Assembly (NCBI RefSeq): GCF_013371085.1 | Contig: NZ_JABWCV010000003.1 | Coordinates: 1-64,000, forward strand | DNA length: 64,000 nucleotides | Source: Vreelandella maris | GTDB lineage: Bacteria; Pseudomonadota; Gammaproteobacteria; Pseudomonadales; Halomonadaceae | Direction: 5' to 3' | Shown: positions 63,652 through 64,000 of the stretch, one piece after another | Layout of the letters: every line of letters starts with the position of its first letter | Numbering within the stretch: position 1 is the stretch's first letter | Position numbers and translations under genes: made by a program | Notes under the pieces: model-generated | Seen by the model: the letters and a program-made list of their open reading frames with translations, nothing else | The model's database searches: none | What the model was told of the DNA's origin: nothing

Positions 63652-64000
63652 TCATAGCTTAATGCCGCGGTGTAGTGCAACGATACCGCCCGTCAGATTG
63701 GTGTACTCGACCCGCTCTAGCCCGGCAGCTTCCATCATGGCTTTGAGCGTTTCCTGGTCGGGGTGCATCCGAATCGACTCCGCCAAATAGCGGTAACTTT
63801 CGCCGTCCCCCGCCACCAGTTCGCCCATTTTGGGCAGCAGGCGGAAGGAGTACTCGTCGTAAGCCTTAGACAGCAAAGGATTGTTGGGTTTGGAGAACTC
63901 TAATACCAACAGGCGCCCACCAGGTTTAAGAACGCGCGCCATAGAGCGCAGCGCAGCGTCTTTGTCGGTGACATTGCGCAGCCCAAAAGCGATCGTAATG
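63652..64000 (-). CDS. ubiE: Ubiquinone/menaquinone C-methyltransferase UbiE (5' end missing)
   Basis: UbiE C-methylates ubiquinone and menaquinone precursors with SAM. The window holds only the C-terminal 115 or so residues; the frame runs off the right edge. Visible motifs include [35 protein letters not shown] and the C-terminal [14 protein letters not shown], which are typical of UbiE. It is the first gene of the ubiE-ubiJ-ubiB run. Confidence 0.95.
   Translation of the reverse strand, partial: ITIAFGLRNVTDKDAALRSMARVLKPGGRLLVLEFSKPNNPLLSKAYDEYSFRLLPKMGELVAGDGESYRYLAESIRMHPDQETLKAMMEAAGLERVEYTNLTGGIVALHRGIKL

Overview
The window is chromosomal DNA of a moderately halophilic gammaproteobacterium, most likely Halomonas or a close relative. 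I infer this from the protein set: an ectoine hydroxylase (EctD), a BCCT compatible-solute transporter, TRAP transporter genes, a FabY-type ketoacyl synthase, a Pseudomonas-type homoserine kinase, and the ubiE-ubiJ-ubiB-hisE-tatABC order. Most of the window is moderately GC-rich housekeeping DNA. The first 0.8 kb is clearly more AT-rich. I found no tRNA, rRNA, CRISPR array, prophage or intact insertion sequence.

Layout. 0-9 kb: an unrecognised AT-rich membrane protein, ectD, an FAH-family hydrolase, thrB-speA, and polA. 9-13 kb: a ferric iron ABC importer split over three transcription units (fbpA, fbpC, fbpB) with two Fur-box-like sites. 13-16 kb: a TRAP transporter dctPQM with a terminator between dctP and dctQ. 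16-22 kb: tmcA, pepD, dps, and a glycerate kinase. 22-25 kb: a four-gene unit of two small lipoproteins, a DUF1007 protein and a NicO/RcnA-type Ni/Co transporter. 25-34 kb: a HIT protein, an entericidin-like peptide, an I78 inhibitor lipoprotein, LysE, a voltage-sensor-like membrane protein, a thioesterase, an AtoE-type permease, a MATE pump, a YfhL ferredoxin, coaD and fabY.

34-43.6 kb: a TrmB-like methyltransferase with an SMR pump, dacB, dgkA, glnE, a frameshifted AEC carrier, and a BCCT transporter followed by a 48-residue membrane protein. 43.6-46.5 kb: two related periplasmic binding proteins in an operon with a membrane diguanylate cyclase. 46.6-52.5 kb: a UMF1-type MFS protein, a membrane-anchored retropepsin-like protease, small proteins, and an RstAB-like two-component pair. 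51.6-59 kb: metR/metE, ppk1, hemB and elbB. 59-64 kb: tatCBA, hisE, ubiB, ubiJ and the 3' part of ubiE, all on the minus strand.

The most interesting candidates are a voltage-sensor domain protein with no visible pore (26799-27803), the binding-protein/binding-protein/diguanylate-cyclase operon (43643-46470), and the twin-lipoprotein Ni/Co transport unit (22301-24921). Short tandem repeats of 14-18 bp sit in at least five upstream regions, and a related 15-bp repeat lies inside ectD. Everything here was read by eye. Family assignments rest on recognised motifs, not database searches.
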